Below, one piece after another: positions 25,457 to 33,634 of a stretch of DNA of 64,000 nucleotides. A program made the position numbers and the translations under genes. This stretch comes from Synergistaceae bacterium (lineage in GTDB: Bacteria > Synergistota > Synergistia > Synergistales > Synergistaceae). The stretch spans positions 62,001-126,000 of the forward strand of contig JAUNHV010000003.1 in the NCBI GenBank assembly GCA_030523725.1. The letters are read 5' to 3'. Numbering within the stretch: position 1 is the first letter of the stretch; every line of letters starts with the position of its first letter. The notes beneath the pieces were generated by a model, which ran no database searches, had not been told where the DNA came from, and saw only the letters and a list, made by a program, of their open reading frames with translations.

Positions 25457-26923
25457 ATGACAACAAAACGGAATTTAACTCTTTTGACAGACCTGTATGA
25501 ACTTACCATGATGCAGGGTTATTTCAAGAATGAAAAGAGGAACAAAATAGCCGTCTTTGACGTTTTTTATCGTAAAAATCCACTAGATGGTGGATATGCC
25601 ATTTTTGCGGGGCTTGAACAGGTAATAGAATATGTCAAAAATTTGCATTTTGACGAAGATTCTATTAATTATCTTCGTAGCCTGAATCTTTTTGGAGAGG
25701 ATTTTCTTGATTACCTTGCAAGCTTTCGTTTTACTGGCACGATTTATTCTGTGCCAGAGGGGACTGTGATATTTCCGTCTGAGCCTATAGTCAAGGTAAT
25801 TGCTCCAGTAATGCAGGCACAACTTGTAGAGACAGCAATATTAAACATTATAAATCACCAAAGCCTCATTGCAACTAAAGCTGCTCGTGTGTGTCATGCG
25901 GCTGGTGACAAACCAGTTTTTGAATTTGGTGCTCGCCGTGCGCAAGGACCAGACGCTTCCATTTATGGTGCAAGGGCAGCGATAATTGGTGGTTGCCTTG
26001 GAACGTCCAATGTTATCTCAGGTCAAATGTTTGATGTGCCGTTAACTGGAACAAATGCTCATGCTTGGATGATGAGTTTTGACACAGAACTTGAGGCTTT
26101 TGAAGAATATGCAAGAATCTATCCAAAAGGTTTTACATTCGTTGCTGATACATACGACACCTTGAAAAGCGGTGTGCCAAATGCAATAAAGGTTTTCCAA
26201 AAATATAAAGATAAAGGTGAATTACCTGCCGTTTATGGTATACGTCTTGATTCTGGTGACCTGGCGTACCTTTCAAAAGAAGTTAGAAAGATGTTCGACA
26301 AAGCAGGGTTTCCCGACGCACGCATAATTGTAAGTAATGACCTTGACGAATTTTTGATTCATTCACTAAAGACACAGGGCGCAAAGGTTGATGTTTGGGC
26401 TGTTGGAACGCATCTTATTACATCAAAAGATTGGGCATCTTTCGGAGGAGTTTACAAGCTTGCTGCGATTGAAAATGACAAGGGAGAATTAACGCCAAAA
26501 ATAAAGTTTTCGGAAAACATCGAAAAAAATACAAACCCAGGTAATAAAAAAATCTTCCGTATCTATGACAATGAAACTGGGAAAATTAAGGCAGATCTAA
26601 TTTGTCTGGCAGACGAAACCTTGAATGAATCAGAGGACTTGCTGCTTTTTGACCCGATGTCTCCGTGGAAAAAGACGTGTCTTGATGGTGGCACATATAA
26701 GGTACGTGAGCTTCTTGCGTGTATTTTTGACAAGGGCAACTGTATTTATAATAGCCCAACAACGAATGAAATTAAGGAAATTTGCAAAAAAGAGAAGGCA
26801 ACCCTTTGGGACGAAACCAAACGCTTTGCAAATCCGACACCCGTTTGGGTTGATTTATCACAAAAACTATTTGATTTAAAAATGGACTTATTCAACAAAA
26901 ACGCAAAGCATAAATATCATTAG
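25457..26923 (+). CDS. pncB: Nicotinate phosphoribosyltransferase
   Basis: Converts nicotinate and PRPP to nicotinate mononucleotide in NAD salvage. The 488-aa protein is of the longer Gram-positive type. TLLTDLYELTMMQGYF, FEFGARRAQGPDASIYGARA, GTNAHAWMM and YGIRLDSGDLAYLSKEVRKM are the recognisable substrate-site blocks. It is preceded by a 115-bp gap after galE and an AGAGAGG site. A terminator follows at 26937. The nicotinamidase-like hydrolase at 6031 could supply nicotinate. Confidence 0.95.
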   Translation: MTTKRNLTLLTDLYELTMMQGYFKNEKRNKIAVFDVFYRKNPLDGGYAIFAGLEQVIEYVKNLHFDEDSINYLRSLNLFGEDFLDYLASFRFTGTIYSVPEGTVIFPSEPIVKVIAPVMQAQLVETAILNIINHQSLIATKAARVCHAAGDKPVFEFGARRAQGPDASIYGARAAIIGGCLGTSNVISGQMFDVPLTGTNAHAWMMSFDTELEAFEEYARIYPKGFTFVADTYDTLKSGVPNAIKVFQKYKDKGELPAVYGIRLDSGDLAYLSKEVRKMFDKAGFPDARIIVSNDLDEFLIHSLKTQGAKVDVWAVGTHLITSKDWASFGGVYKLAAIENDKGELTPKIKFSENIEKNTNPGNKKIFRIYDNETGKIKADLICLADETLNESEDLLLFDPMSPWKKTCLDGGTYKVRELLACIFDKGNCIYNSPTTNEIKEICKKEKATLWDETKRFANPTPVWVDLSQKLFDLKMDLFNKNAKHKYH

Positions 26924-26936
26924 TAAAAATTATAAT

Positions 26937-26965
26937 GGAGGTTACTCATTGTCTGAGTAATCTCC
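26937..26965 (+). terminator. Intrinsic terminator of pncB
   Basis: Arms 26937-26948 and 26954-26965 form a 12-bp stem with a single G-U pair and loop TTGTC. They are followed by TATTTTGATT. It lies 14 bp after pncB. Confidence 0.75.
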
Positions 26966-27024
26966 TATTTTGATTATTAAACATTTCCTATCGTAAAAGC
27001 AAGCAGTATTTTTGCATAAATTAC

Positions 27025-27060
27025 TAGACAATTTCTTATAAAGGTATATAATCCTTATTA
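27025..27060 (+). promoter_or_regulatory. perR promoter with candidate PerR box
   Basis: TAGACA (27025-27030), a 16-bp spacer and a perfect TATAAT (27047-27052). The 15 bases 27046-27060 match the PerR box consensus TTATAATTATTATAA at 11 of 15 positions and overlap the -10. This would let a PerR-like protein repress its own operon. Confidence 0.55.
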
Positions 27061-27085
27061 GGACAAGTTACTAATTAGGAGCAAA

Positions 27086-27484
27086 TTGGCAAACATGGAA
27101 AGGCGAAGCACGATTCAAAAGGAGCTTATTCTAAACACTGTAAGAGGGCTGAAAACTCATGTCACAGCAGATTATGTTTACGAAAATTTGGCAAATAAAT
27201 ATCCGAGTATTAGCCGTGGCACAGTTTACAGAAATCTTAATATATTGTGCGAAGAAGGTCTAATAAAAAAAGTTAAAACATTATACGGAGCCGATTATTT
27301 TGATTTCTCACTTCACGACCATTATCACGTAAAATGTGTTTCCTGCGGGAAGATATCTGATGTTGATATGGAAGATCTGCCAGACATATTACCCAAGATT
27401 ACTGACAAGCATGGTTATGACATTTGCAGTTACAATTTGTTTTTTGAAGGTTATTGTCCTAATTGTAGAAAGGAGCAGAAGTAA
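27086..27484 (+). CDS. perR: Fur-family peroxide regulator, PerR-like
   Basis: A 132-aa winged-helix metalloregulator. The DNA-binding part has [27 protein letters not shown]. The metal region has [23 protein letters not shown], and the structural zinc site has VKCVSCGK and [13 protein letters not shown] and the downstream Asp fit the PerR iron site better than Fur. The start is taken as TTG 27086 (AGGAG 4 bp upstream); ATG 27095 is the alternative. The stop overlaps the rubrerythrin ATG (TAATG), a classic oxidative-stress pair. Confidence 0.82.
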   Translation: MANMERRSTIQKELILNTVRGLKTHVTADYVYENLANKYPSISRGTVYRNLNILCEEGLIKKVKTLYGADYFDFSLHDHYHVKCVSCGKISDVDMEDLPDILPKITDKHGYDICSYNLFFEGYCPNCRKEQK

Positions 27485-28023
27485 TGGCAAACAAATATGC
27501 AGGCACAAAAACGGAAAAGAATTTAATGGAAGCATTTGCAGGAGAGTCTCAGGCAAGAAACAAATATAGCTATTTTGCTTCCAAGGCGAAAAAAGAGGGC
27601 TTTGAACAGATTGCGTCCCTCTTCCTCAAAACGGCAGACAACGAGAAGGAGCACGCAAAACTATGGTTCAAGGAACTAGAAGGAATTGGCGACACAAAAC
27701 AAAACCTCGCAGCTGCGGCAGATGGGGAGAGATTTGAGTGGACAGATATGTATGACAACTTTGCAAAAACCGCCGAAGAAGAAGGTTTTACAGATCTTGC
27801 AGCCAAGTTTAGAGCCGTTGCTGCAATCGAAAAGACGCATGAAGAAAGATATCGCAAACTCCTCAGGAATATTGAGATGAACGAAGTGTTTGCAAAAAGC
27901 TCAGTCAAAATTTGGGAGTGTCGCAATTGCGGCCACATTATCGTGAGTGATAAAGCTCCTCTTGTGTGCCCAGTCTGTGCTCATCCACAAGCATACTTTG
28001 AACTTAGAGAAGAAAATTATTAA
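27484..28023 (+). CDS. rbr: Rubrerythrin
   Basis: Peroxide-reducing non-haem di-iron protein of anaerobes. The 179-aa protein has a four-helix ferritin-like domain with [26 protein letters not shown] and [11 protein letters not shown] (di-iron Glu/His ligands). A C-terminal rubredoxin domain follows with [11 protein letters not shown] and [13 protein letters not shown]. It overlaps perR by one base and has AAGGAGCAGAAG as ribosome site. A strong terminator ends the operon. Regulation by the PerR-like protein is likely. Confidence 0.96.
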   Translation: MANKYAGTKTEKNLMEAFAGESQARNKYSYFASKAKKEGFEQIASLFLKTADNEKEHAKLWFKELEGIGDTKQNLAAAADGERFEWTDMYDNFAKTAEEEGFTDLAAKFRAVAAIEKTHEERYRKLLRNIEMNEVFAKSSVKIWECRNCGHIIVSDKAPLVCPVCAHPQAYFELREENY

Positions 28024-28040
28024 AGATAGTGCTCATTTAT

Positions 28041-28074
28041 AAAGGCCTTAACCATTATTGGTTAAGGCCTTTTT
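28041..28074 (+). terminator. Intrinsic terminator of perR-rubrerythrin operon
   Basis: A perfect 14-bp stem (28041-28054 with 28059-28072), loop TTAT, followed by a T run. Confidence 0.92.
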
Positions 28075-28113
28075 GTTGTGTGATTAAATTGCTCTTGCTG
28101 GCATTGCTTTTTA

Positions 28114-28141
28114 TTGCACAAAACTGAAACTATGCTATAAT
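28114..28141 (+). promoter_or_regulatory. his operon promoter
   Basis: TTGCAC (28114-28119), a 16-bp spacer and a perfect TATAAT (28136-28141), preceded by TGC as an extended -10. The leader to hisZ is about 50 nt, with no T-box or his-leader peptide visible. Confidence 0.65.
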
Positions 28142-28198
28142 ACACCGATTTTATACAGAAAATTAACTAGTAAAAAAGCAAAAGGGAATGACTATAGT

Positions 28199-29419
28199 AT
28201 GAATAGAGAACCAAAGGGAACACGAAATATAGGTGGGGCGGAGGCAGAAGCGATAGAAACAATTAGAGGAAAACTTTTGTCCTTCTTGGCTCGTCATGGT
28301 TACACAAGTTTTAGCCCTGCTGGCTTGCAAGGGGCAGAAGATGTGTGGAAAAATCTCCCATCGTCTGTTGCTAAGAGTGCAGTCCCTGTGATGTCGCCGT
28401 GGGGCGAGAGTTGCGTGTTGCCGAGAGATAACACCCTTTCTGCCGTTTCTTATTTGGCGTCTCATTTTGATAGGAGTGAATTACCACTTCGTATTTCCTA
28501 TGCTTCACGAATTTACAGCGTTCCACAGCTCTCAAAGGATAGCATTGAAGAAAATCAAATTGGTGCTGAGATTTTTGGTGCACCGGCAAAATCCGCTGAT
28601 GCAGAAATCGCTACACTTTTATTTGATATCTTGACACATCTAGGCATAGACAATCCATACATTGTCTTTGGCGATGTTTCTGTTGTGGTGTCTATTCTAG
28701 ATAAATTGCCACGTGAGCTTGCAGGTGCAATTTATTCTGCTTTGGAAAAGAGATCCTTTGTGGAATATAATGCAGTAATTTCCCAAAACAAAGATAAAAT
28801 TAGTGGCGAAATTTTGCCATTTTTGGAGAAATTAACTGACCTGCGTGGCGGAAACGAAGTTTTGTCAGAAGCAAGCAACCTCCTTGGCGAGAGTGATGCT
28901 CTTAAATATTTAACATCACTTTCAAATGTACTTTTTCTCCTTGGTTTCAATCATGAGGTTCGTTTTGATCTTAGCCTTGTAAAAGACCTTGGATACTATA
29001 ATGGTGTTATCTTTAACGTTTATACGCATGATGGAACAGCTCTTGGTTCTGGTGGTAGATATAATCCAGATTTTATCCGTGAGCATTTGTCTTGCGAAGC
29101 TGTCGGCTTTGGACTTAGCTTGAAGAAATTGGCAGCCGAAGCGACAGTGGCGTGTTCGCACCCAAATGTATGCATTTTTGCAGGTAATGCAACTATCGCA
29201 GATGTTATGTCTGTTTCCCGTCAAGTGACACGACCTCAAGTGATTTTTTGGAAAGAGTGTGACGGAGGAATTAACGCTACAATCAATAGGGCTATTTCAC
29301 TTGGTTTTAAGGACTTTGTAGATGTTGAGCATGGTCGAGTGTATGATCTTGTGAACAAGAAAGAATTGAAAATTCCAGATTATATAGCCTTTTCCTCAAG
29401 AACAAAGGAGACAGTATAA
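28199..29419 (+). CDS. hisZ: ATP phosphoribosyltransferase regulatory subunit
   Basis: HisRS-like but catalytically inactive subunit that activates and confers histidine feedback on short HisG. The 406-aa protein starts PKGTRNIGGAEAEAIETIRGKL and has YASRIYSVPQ, ENQIGAEIFG, FDLSLVKDLGYYNGVIFNVY and ALGSGGRYNP, corresponding to class II synthetase motifs without the tRNA-binding domain. Its stop overlaps the hisG ATG (TAATG). First gene of the operon after the 28114 promoter. Confidence 0.9.
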   Translation: MNREPKGTRNIGGAEAEAIETIRGKLLSFLARHGYTSFSPAGLQGAEDVWKNLPSSVAKSAVPVMSPWGESCVLPRDNTLSAVSYLASHFDRSELPLRISYASRIYSVPQLSKDSIEENQIGAEIFGAPAKSADAEIATLLFDILTHLGIDNPYIVFGDVSVVVSILDKLPRELAGAIYSALEKRSFVEYNAVISQNKDKISGEILPFLEKLTDLRGGNEVLSEASNLLGESDALKYLTSLSNVLFLLGFNHEVRFDLSLVKDLGYYNGVIFNVYTHDGTALGSGGRYNPDFIREHLSCEAVGFGLSLKKLAAEATVACSHPNVCIFAGNATIADVMSVSRQVTRPQVIFWKECDGGINATINRAISLGFKDFVDVEHGRVYDLVNKKELKIPDYIAFSSRTKETV

Positions 29420-30054
29420 TGTTAACCATAGCACTTCCCACCGGTAGATCACTGGATAACTGCGTAAAAATTTTGGAAACAGCTGGGCTTCCAGTTGAAA
29501 AATTAAAAGACGCGAAACGAAATCTTGTCATTGAGGAGGGAGTTTACAAATATTTGCTTGCAAAACCAACTGATGTACCATACATTGTTGAATGGGGAGG
29601 GGCATCACTTGGCATTGTTGGAAACGATGTTACAGAGGAATCAAATGCGCGTCTTGTGCATATTGCAGACACTGGACTTGGCAAATGCGTTATGGCAATT
29701 GCAGCACCAGAGGAAAGTTTAGAGCGTTATGAGATTGCAGGAAATGCGAAGAATCTTGCGGGGCTTCGTGTTGCTACAAAATATGTGCATCTGGCAGAGA
29801 GAACCTTCAAGGAACTTGGCATACAGATAAAAATCTTGAAATTAAATGGTTCTATAGAGCTTGCTCCTGTGCAAGGAATAGCAGATTGTATTTTTGACGT
29901 TGTGCAAACTGGTGCAACCTTAAAAGCAAATGGACTTGCTGTTGTAAAGGAGACTCTTGACGTTTCGCTTCATGTTGTTGCGCGAGAATCTGCTGTTGAA
30001 ATAAATGAGCCGCTATTTGCAAAAACTGTAATGGCTATAAAAAATAGTTTGTAG
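29419..30054 (+). CDS. hisG: ATP phosphoribosyltransferase, short form
   Basis: First committed step of histidine synthesis: PRPP plus ATP to phosphoribosyl-ATP. The 211-aa protein lacks the C-terminal regulatory domain of long HisG and so needs HisZ. It has LTIALPTGRSLDNCVKIL, YIVEWGGASLGIVGNDV, LRVATKYVHLAERTF and the PRPP loop GIADCIFDVVQTGATLKANG. The start overlaps the hisZ stop. hisD and hisC, often next, are missing here. Confidence 0.93.
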   Translation: MLTIALPTGRSLDNCVKILETAGLPVEKLKDAKRNLVIEEGVYKYLLAKPTDVPYIVEWGGASLGIVGNDVTEESNARLVHIADTGLGKCVMAIAAPEESLERYEIAGNAKNLAGLRVATKYVHLAERTFKELGIQIKILKLNGSIELAPVQGIADCIFDVVQTGATLKANGLAVVKETLDVSLHVVARESAVEINEPLFAKTVMAIKNSL

Positions 30055-30145
30055 GTGGTAAAAAAGATTAAAAATAAAACTGTGCTGATGACACATGATT
30101 TTGTAATTTTTGTGTCCTTGGCGTAGCGGAAAGGATGGTCAAAAA

Positions 30146-30724
30146 ATGGAAAAAATAGTTCGTAATACAAAAGAAACGCAAATTGAATTTTTTCTTGACC
30201 GCAAAAATTTGACACGGCAAATTGAAACTGACTGTGGTTTTTTGAGTCATATGTTAGATTTATTCATGGCTCGTGCAGGGTTGGGATGTCAGATTATTGC
30301 TAAGGGTGACGTTAAAGTGGATTATCATCACCTTACAGAGGACATGGGCATAGTGCTTGGCACGGCTTTGAACACCTTGGCAAAGGAAATTTTGGCGCAA
30401 AACTCGATAAAACGCTACGGGCATGCACTACTGCCAATGGACGGAAGTTTAGCACTCGTTGCTCTCGATTTTTCCGGTAGAGGTGGCTACTATTTTGACG
30501 GAAGTTTCCCAACGCAAAAATGTGGGGACTTTGACGCAGAGCTTGTGAACGAGTTTTTTAACGCAGTAGCAAGGAGCGGAAATATAACCTTGCATATGCA
30601 GATTTTGGCAAGCGACAATAGTCACCATGTTGCAGAGGCAATGTTTAAAGGTTTTGGTCTTGCTGTGAAAGAGGCACTTGAGGCGACGAACACGGAAACA
30701 TCCACGAAAGGCGTTTTACTATGA
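30146..30724 (+). CDS. hisB: Imidazoleglycerol-phosphate dehydratase
   Basis: Dehydrates imidazoleglycerol phosphate. The 192-aa monofunctional enzyme shows the metal-binding His clusters DYHHLTEDMGIVLG and DNSHHVAEAMFKGFG, plus CGFLSHMLDLFMARAG. The frame is open from GTG 30110, but ATG 30146 with AAAGGATGG upstream gives the family N-terminus (VRNTKETQIEFFLD). The last 4 bp overlap hisA (ATGA). hisH, normally after hisB, is absent. Confidence 0.94.
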   Translation: MEKIVRNTKETQIEFFLDRKNLTRQIETDCGFLSHMLDLFMARAGLGCQIIAKGDVKVDYHHLTEDMGIVLGTALNTLAKEILAQNSIKRYGHALLPMDGSLALVALDFSGRGGYYFDGSFPTQKCGDFDAELVNEFFNAVARSGNITLHMQILASDNSHHVAEAMFKGFGLAVKEALEATNTETSTKGVLL

Positions 30725-31446
30725 TAATTTTACCTGCCATTGACCTTTTTGGTGGTGAAGTTGTTCGCTTAGAACAGGGTGATTATGACAGAAAAAAATC
30801 TTACAACAAAAATCCTTTAGATATTGCAAAAAGCTATAAAGATACAGGTGCAACAAGCATACATATAGTTGACCTTGAGGGGGCAAAGGAAGGACATCCT
30901 TGTCACCTGCCTATTTTGGAACAAATTGCAAAGCTTGGACTCATCATCGAATGGGGTGGAGGTTTACGTACAAAGGAAGCGATAAAAAGCACAATTGAAA
31001 GTGGTGCAGCCCGTGTCATGGCTGGAAGCCTTATTTTTAAGAATTTTGATGCAGCACGTGACTTAGCAGAAGCATTTGGAAGCCATATTATGGCTTCTGT
31101 CGATGTTAAGAACGGACGAGTTGTTCATTCTGGTTGGCTCGAAACAACCGATCTAACGCCACTTGTAGCATATAAAAAATTGCGAGAAATGGGCTTTACA
31201 TCTTTTCTTGTTACCCAGACAAAATTTGATGGTTTGCTTTCTGGAACTGATGCGGAATTTTATTCGCCATTGATAGATAACGACGTAAAAAGTGGTTGCG
31301 TGTTTATTGCTGCTGCCGGTGGCGTAACTAATTTGTCTGATGTTGAAAATTTGAAAAAATGTGGACTTTCAGCTGCAGTTATAGGAAAAAGCTTATATGA
31401 GGGGCGTATTAGTCTACAGGAAGCGCTTGCGGTTGCGAGAAGGTAA
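30721..31446 (+). CDS. hisA: Phosphoribosylformimino-AICAR-P isomerase
   Basis: A 241-aa TIM-barrel isomerase (ProFAR to PRFAR). ILPAIDLFGGEVVRLEQGDY carries the catalytic Asp near residue 8, and the second half has ASVDVKNGRVVHSGW with the other catalytic Asp. Phosphate-binding EWGGGLRT and AAGGVTNLSD are intact. It overlaps hisB by 4 bp. The next gene is not hisF but a nucleotidyltransferase/HEPN pair. Confidence 0.94.
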   Translation: MIILPAIDLFGGEVVRLEQGDYDRKKSYNKNPLDIAKSYKDTGATSIHIVDLEGAKEGHPCHLPILEQIAKLGLIIEWGGGLRTKEAIKSTIESGAARVMAGSLIFKNFDAARDLAEAFGSHIMASVDVKNGRVVHSGWLETTDLTPLVAYKKLREMGFTSFLVTQTKFDGLLSGTDAEFYSPLIDNDVKSGCVFIAAAGGVTNLSDVENLKKCGLSAAVIGKSLYEGRISLQEALAVARR

Positions 31447-31517
31447 ACTCGGAGCTATCAATTAGATCAAGTCTAGGTCTATGCTCTGTATTTAGTTTGA
31501 AAAGGAGAACAAAACAA

Positions 31518-31832
31518 ATGCCAATAAACGAAATTGAAGAATTAAAAAATAGCTTTATTGAGAGTTTGGCACCGATAAAAATATATTTGTTTGGCTCCTT
31601 TGCAGAGGGCAAACAAACTGAAAATAGTGATTTTGACTTTTATATTGTTGTGAATGACGGTGAAAAAGATATGATTTCGCTTACAGCCAGAGCATATAAG
31701 GCTATTCGTCATAAACAGAAAAGATCTGTTGATATCATTGTTAATACAACAAAAACATTTGAGGATAAAAAAAATAAAGTAATGACGGTAGAGAAAGAAG
31801 TTTTACAGAAAGGAGTTCTTCTGTATGGATAA
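31518..31832 (+). CDS. MNT-type nucleotidyltransferase (putative antitoxin)
   Basis: A 104-aa minimal nucleotidyltransferase. IYLFGSFAEGKQTENSDFDFYI gives Gly26-Ser27 and the metal-binding Asp38/Asp40; a third acidic residue is in KRSVDIIV near 78. In known MNT-HEPN pairs this subunit modifies the HEPN partner. ATG 31518 with AAAGGAG 9 bp upstream is chosen over an in-frame TTG at 31497. It overlaps the HEPN gene by 8 bp and lies inside the his operon between hisA and hisI. Confidence 0.8.
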   Translation: MPINEIEELKNSFIESLAPIKIYLFGSFAEGKQTENSDFDFYIVVNDGEKDMISLTARAYKAIRHKQKRSVDIIVNTTKTFEDKKNKVMTVEKEVLQKGVLLYG

Positions 31833-32223
31833 TGATGCAGAAATCTGGTTGGAATTTGCAAAGACAGATTTGGGTGTTGCAAAGCATTTGAACAGTCAAT
31901 ACTATCCAAAACCGTTTGAGATTGTATGTTATCATTGTCAGCAAGCTGCTGAAAAAGCGATAAAGTCAATTATGATTGCGTGTAATGCACAAAGTGACAT
32001 TCCTCGCAAGCATAATTTATCATTTTTACTTGATCAAATAGAAAGTAAGATTGATATACCTGAAAAATACTATGATTACTGCGATATGCTTACACCTTAT
32101 GGTATAGCTGTAAGGTATCCCAATGGGATATTATTTCTTGAAGAAAGTCATGTGCAGGATGCCATTCACTATGCAGAAGAAATTGTTGAATGGGCAGAAA
32201 AAATAATTCTTGAAAAGATTTAG
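31825..32223 (+). CDS. HEPN-domain protein, partner of MNT
   Basis: A 132-aa helical HEPN protein. EIVCYHCQQAAEKAIKSIMI is the signature QQAxEKxxK helix, and the C-terminus has TPYGIAVRYPNG with EEIVEWAEKIILEKI. The RNase motif Rx4-6H of toxic HEPN proteins is not evident: the only candidate, Arg in VRYPNG, has no His at the right distance. It may be a substrate-binding or regulatory HEPN rather than an RNase. It overlaps the MNT gene by 8 bp and is 33 bp before hisI. Confidence 0.78.
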   Translation: MDNDAEIWLEFAKTDLGVAKHLNSQYYPKPFEIVCYHCQQAAEKAIKSIMIACNAQSDIPRKHNLSFLLDQIESKIDIPEKYYDYCDMLTPYGIAVRYPNGILFLEESHVQDAIHYAEEIVEWAEKIILEKI

Positions 32224-32256
32224 AAACATAATGATGCTATAAATGGAGCAAGAATA

Positions 32257-32583
32257 ATGGATTTATCAAAAATAAAATTTGATGATCATGGGCTTGTGCC
32301 TGTGGTTGTGCAGAGTGTTATAGATGGAGAAGTTCTCATGGTTGCCTGGGCTAACGAAGAAGCCTTAAAAAAAACCGAACAGCTTGGCGAGTGTGTGTTT
32401 TGGTCTCGTAGCAGAAAAGAAATTTGGCATAAAGGTGCAACCAGTGGAAACACGATGAAGGTGAGAGAGTTTCGTTCCGATTGCGATGGAGATACAATTT
32501 TGGCGCTTGTTGAGCCAAGTGGGCCAGCTTGTCATACAGGAGCAAAAAGTTGCTTTTTTAACGAGCTGTTCACCTGTAAATAA
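32257..32583 (+). CDS. hisI: Phosphoribosyl-AMP cyclohydrolase
   Basis: Opens the adenine ring of phosphoribosyl-AMP in histidine synthesis. The 108-aa protein is the cyclohydrolase alone, without the HisE pyrophosphohydrolase domain. It has VLMVAWANEEAL, VFWSRSRKEIWHKGATSGN, metal-binding DCDGD near residue 77 and GPACHTGAKSCFF with the zinc Cys. A separate hisE is not visible in the window. ATG 32257 follows GGAGCAAGAATA. hisF follows 46 bp later. Confidence 0.95.
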   Translation: MDLSKIKFDDHGLVPVVVQSVIDGEVLMVAWANEEALKKTEQLGECVFWSRSRKEIWHKGATSGNTMKVREFRSDCDGDTILALVEPSGPACHTGAKSCFFNELFTCK

Positions 32584-32629
32584 AAAGCATAAAGATTTTA
32601 TAATTTTTTAGATTTTGGAGGCACATATT

Positions 32630-33382
32630 ATGAAAAAGGTTCAGATTATTCCTTGCCTTGATATGAAAAATGGTAGGGTTGTTAAGGGAGTTCAGTTTGT
32701 TGAGTTGCGCGATGCAGGTGACCCTGTAGAGTGTGCTTTGTCCTATGAAAAGGCAGGTGCTACCTCTCTTGCGATGCTTGACATCTCTGCTACAAATGAA
32801 GAAAGAAAAACTCGCCTTGAATGGGTTAAGGCAGTTACAAATGCAGTGAAAATTCCTGTTACGGTTGGCGGTGGTATTTCCACATTAGAGGATATTAAAA
32901 GCGTGCTAGGCGCTGGTGCAAACCGCGTGTCGATAAATACAGCAGCTGTTCGTAATCCGTATTTCGTCCAAAAGGCAGTGCAAACCTTTGGTGGGGATAA
33001 AATTATTGTTGCGCTTGATGTCGTAACCTATGGCAGATCATGGCAGCTTGTTACAGCAGGTGGTTCTGTCCGTGAAAAGGCGGATTTAGTAGAGCTTTCA
33101 AGACAACTTGCAGATTTTGGTGCCTCTGCAATTTTGCTCACCAGTATGGACAGAGACGGAACAAAGGGTGGCTATGATCTTGGTGCAACAAGAGCTGTGG
33201 CAGATGCGGTTGATATTCCCGTTATCGCTTCCGGTGGAGCTGGAGCATATGAAGATTTTGCTTTAGCAGTTGAAGTTGGTCACGCCTCTGCGGTTCTTGC
33301 TGCATCTCTTTTCCACTTTGGTGAAGTAGAAATTCCAAAATTAAGGGAATTTTTACAGAAACGCGGAATTGAAGTGGAGTAA
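32630..33382 (+). CDS. hisF: Imidazole glycerol phosphate synthase, cyclase subunit
   Basis: Closes the imidazole ring, releasing AICAR to purine synthesis. The 250-aa barrel has the catalytic Asp in IIPCLDMKNGRVVKGVQF, VGGGISTLEDIKSVL, ALDVVTYGRSWQLVTAGG and TSMDRDGTKGGYDLG. ATG 32630 is preferred over an in-frame TTG at 32615, which is the GGAGG ribosome site itself. The glutaminase partner HisH is not in the window. Last gene before a hairpin at 33389. Confidence 0.95.
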   Translation: MKKVQIIPCLDMKNGRVVKGVQFVELRDAGDPVECALSYEKAGATSLAMLDISATNEERKTRLEWVKAVTNAVKIPVTVGGGISTLEDIKSVLGAGANRVSINTAAVRNPYFVQKAVQTFGGDKIIVALDVVTYGRSWQLVTAGGSVREKADLVELSRQLADFGASAILLTSMDRDGTKGGYDLGATRAVADAVDIPVIASGGAGAYEDFALAVEVGHASAVLAASLFHFGEVEIPKLREFLQKRGIEVE

Positions 33383-33388
33383 AAAAAT

Positions 33389-33437
33389 AAAACACCAGGG
33401 ATAAAGAATCTTTTTGTGTCTTTAATCTTGGTGTTTT
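33389..33437 (+). terminator. Long imperfect hairpin terminator of the his operon
   Basis: The outer stem AAAACACCA/TGGTGTTTT is perfect (33389-33397 with 33429-33437) and continues inward to 33407/33419 with wobble pairs and one mismatch. The tail is only moderately T-rich. Confidence 0.7.
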
Positions 33438-33634
33438 GTGTGTAGTAAAGAGAAAAAAATAATGACATTGCCTGTGTTTTTTATTGCTTGAAGGAATACT
33501 TGTAAATTCATAAAAATAAGCATAAAAAGCAGTTTTTTGTATAAGCTTTCAAAAAACACATAAAACTGTATTTCTTGGATTGTAAATAAACCAAATTGTT
33601 AGTGGCTCCTTTAATCATTTCGAATGATATCAAC

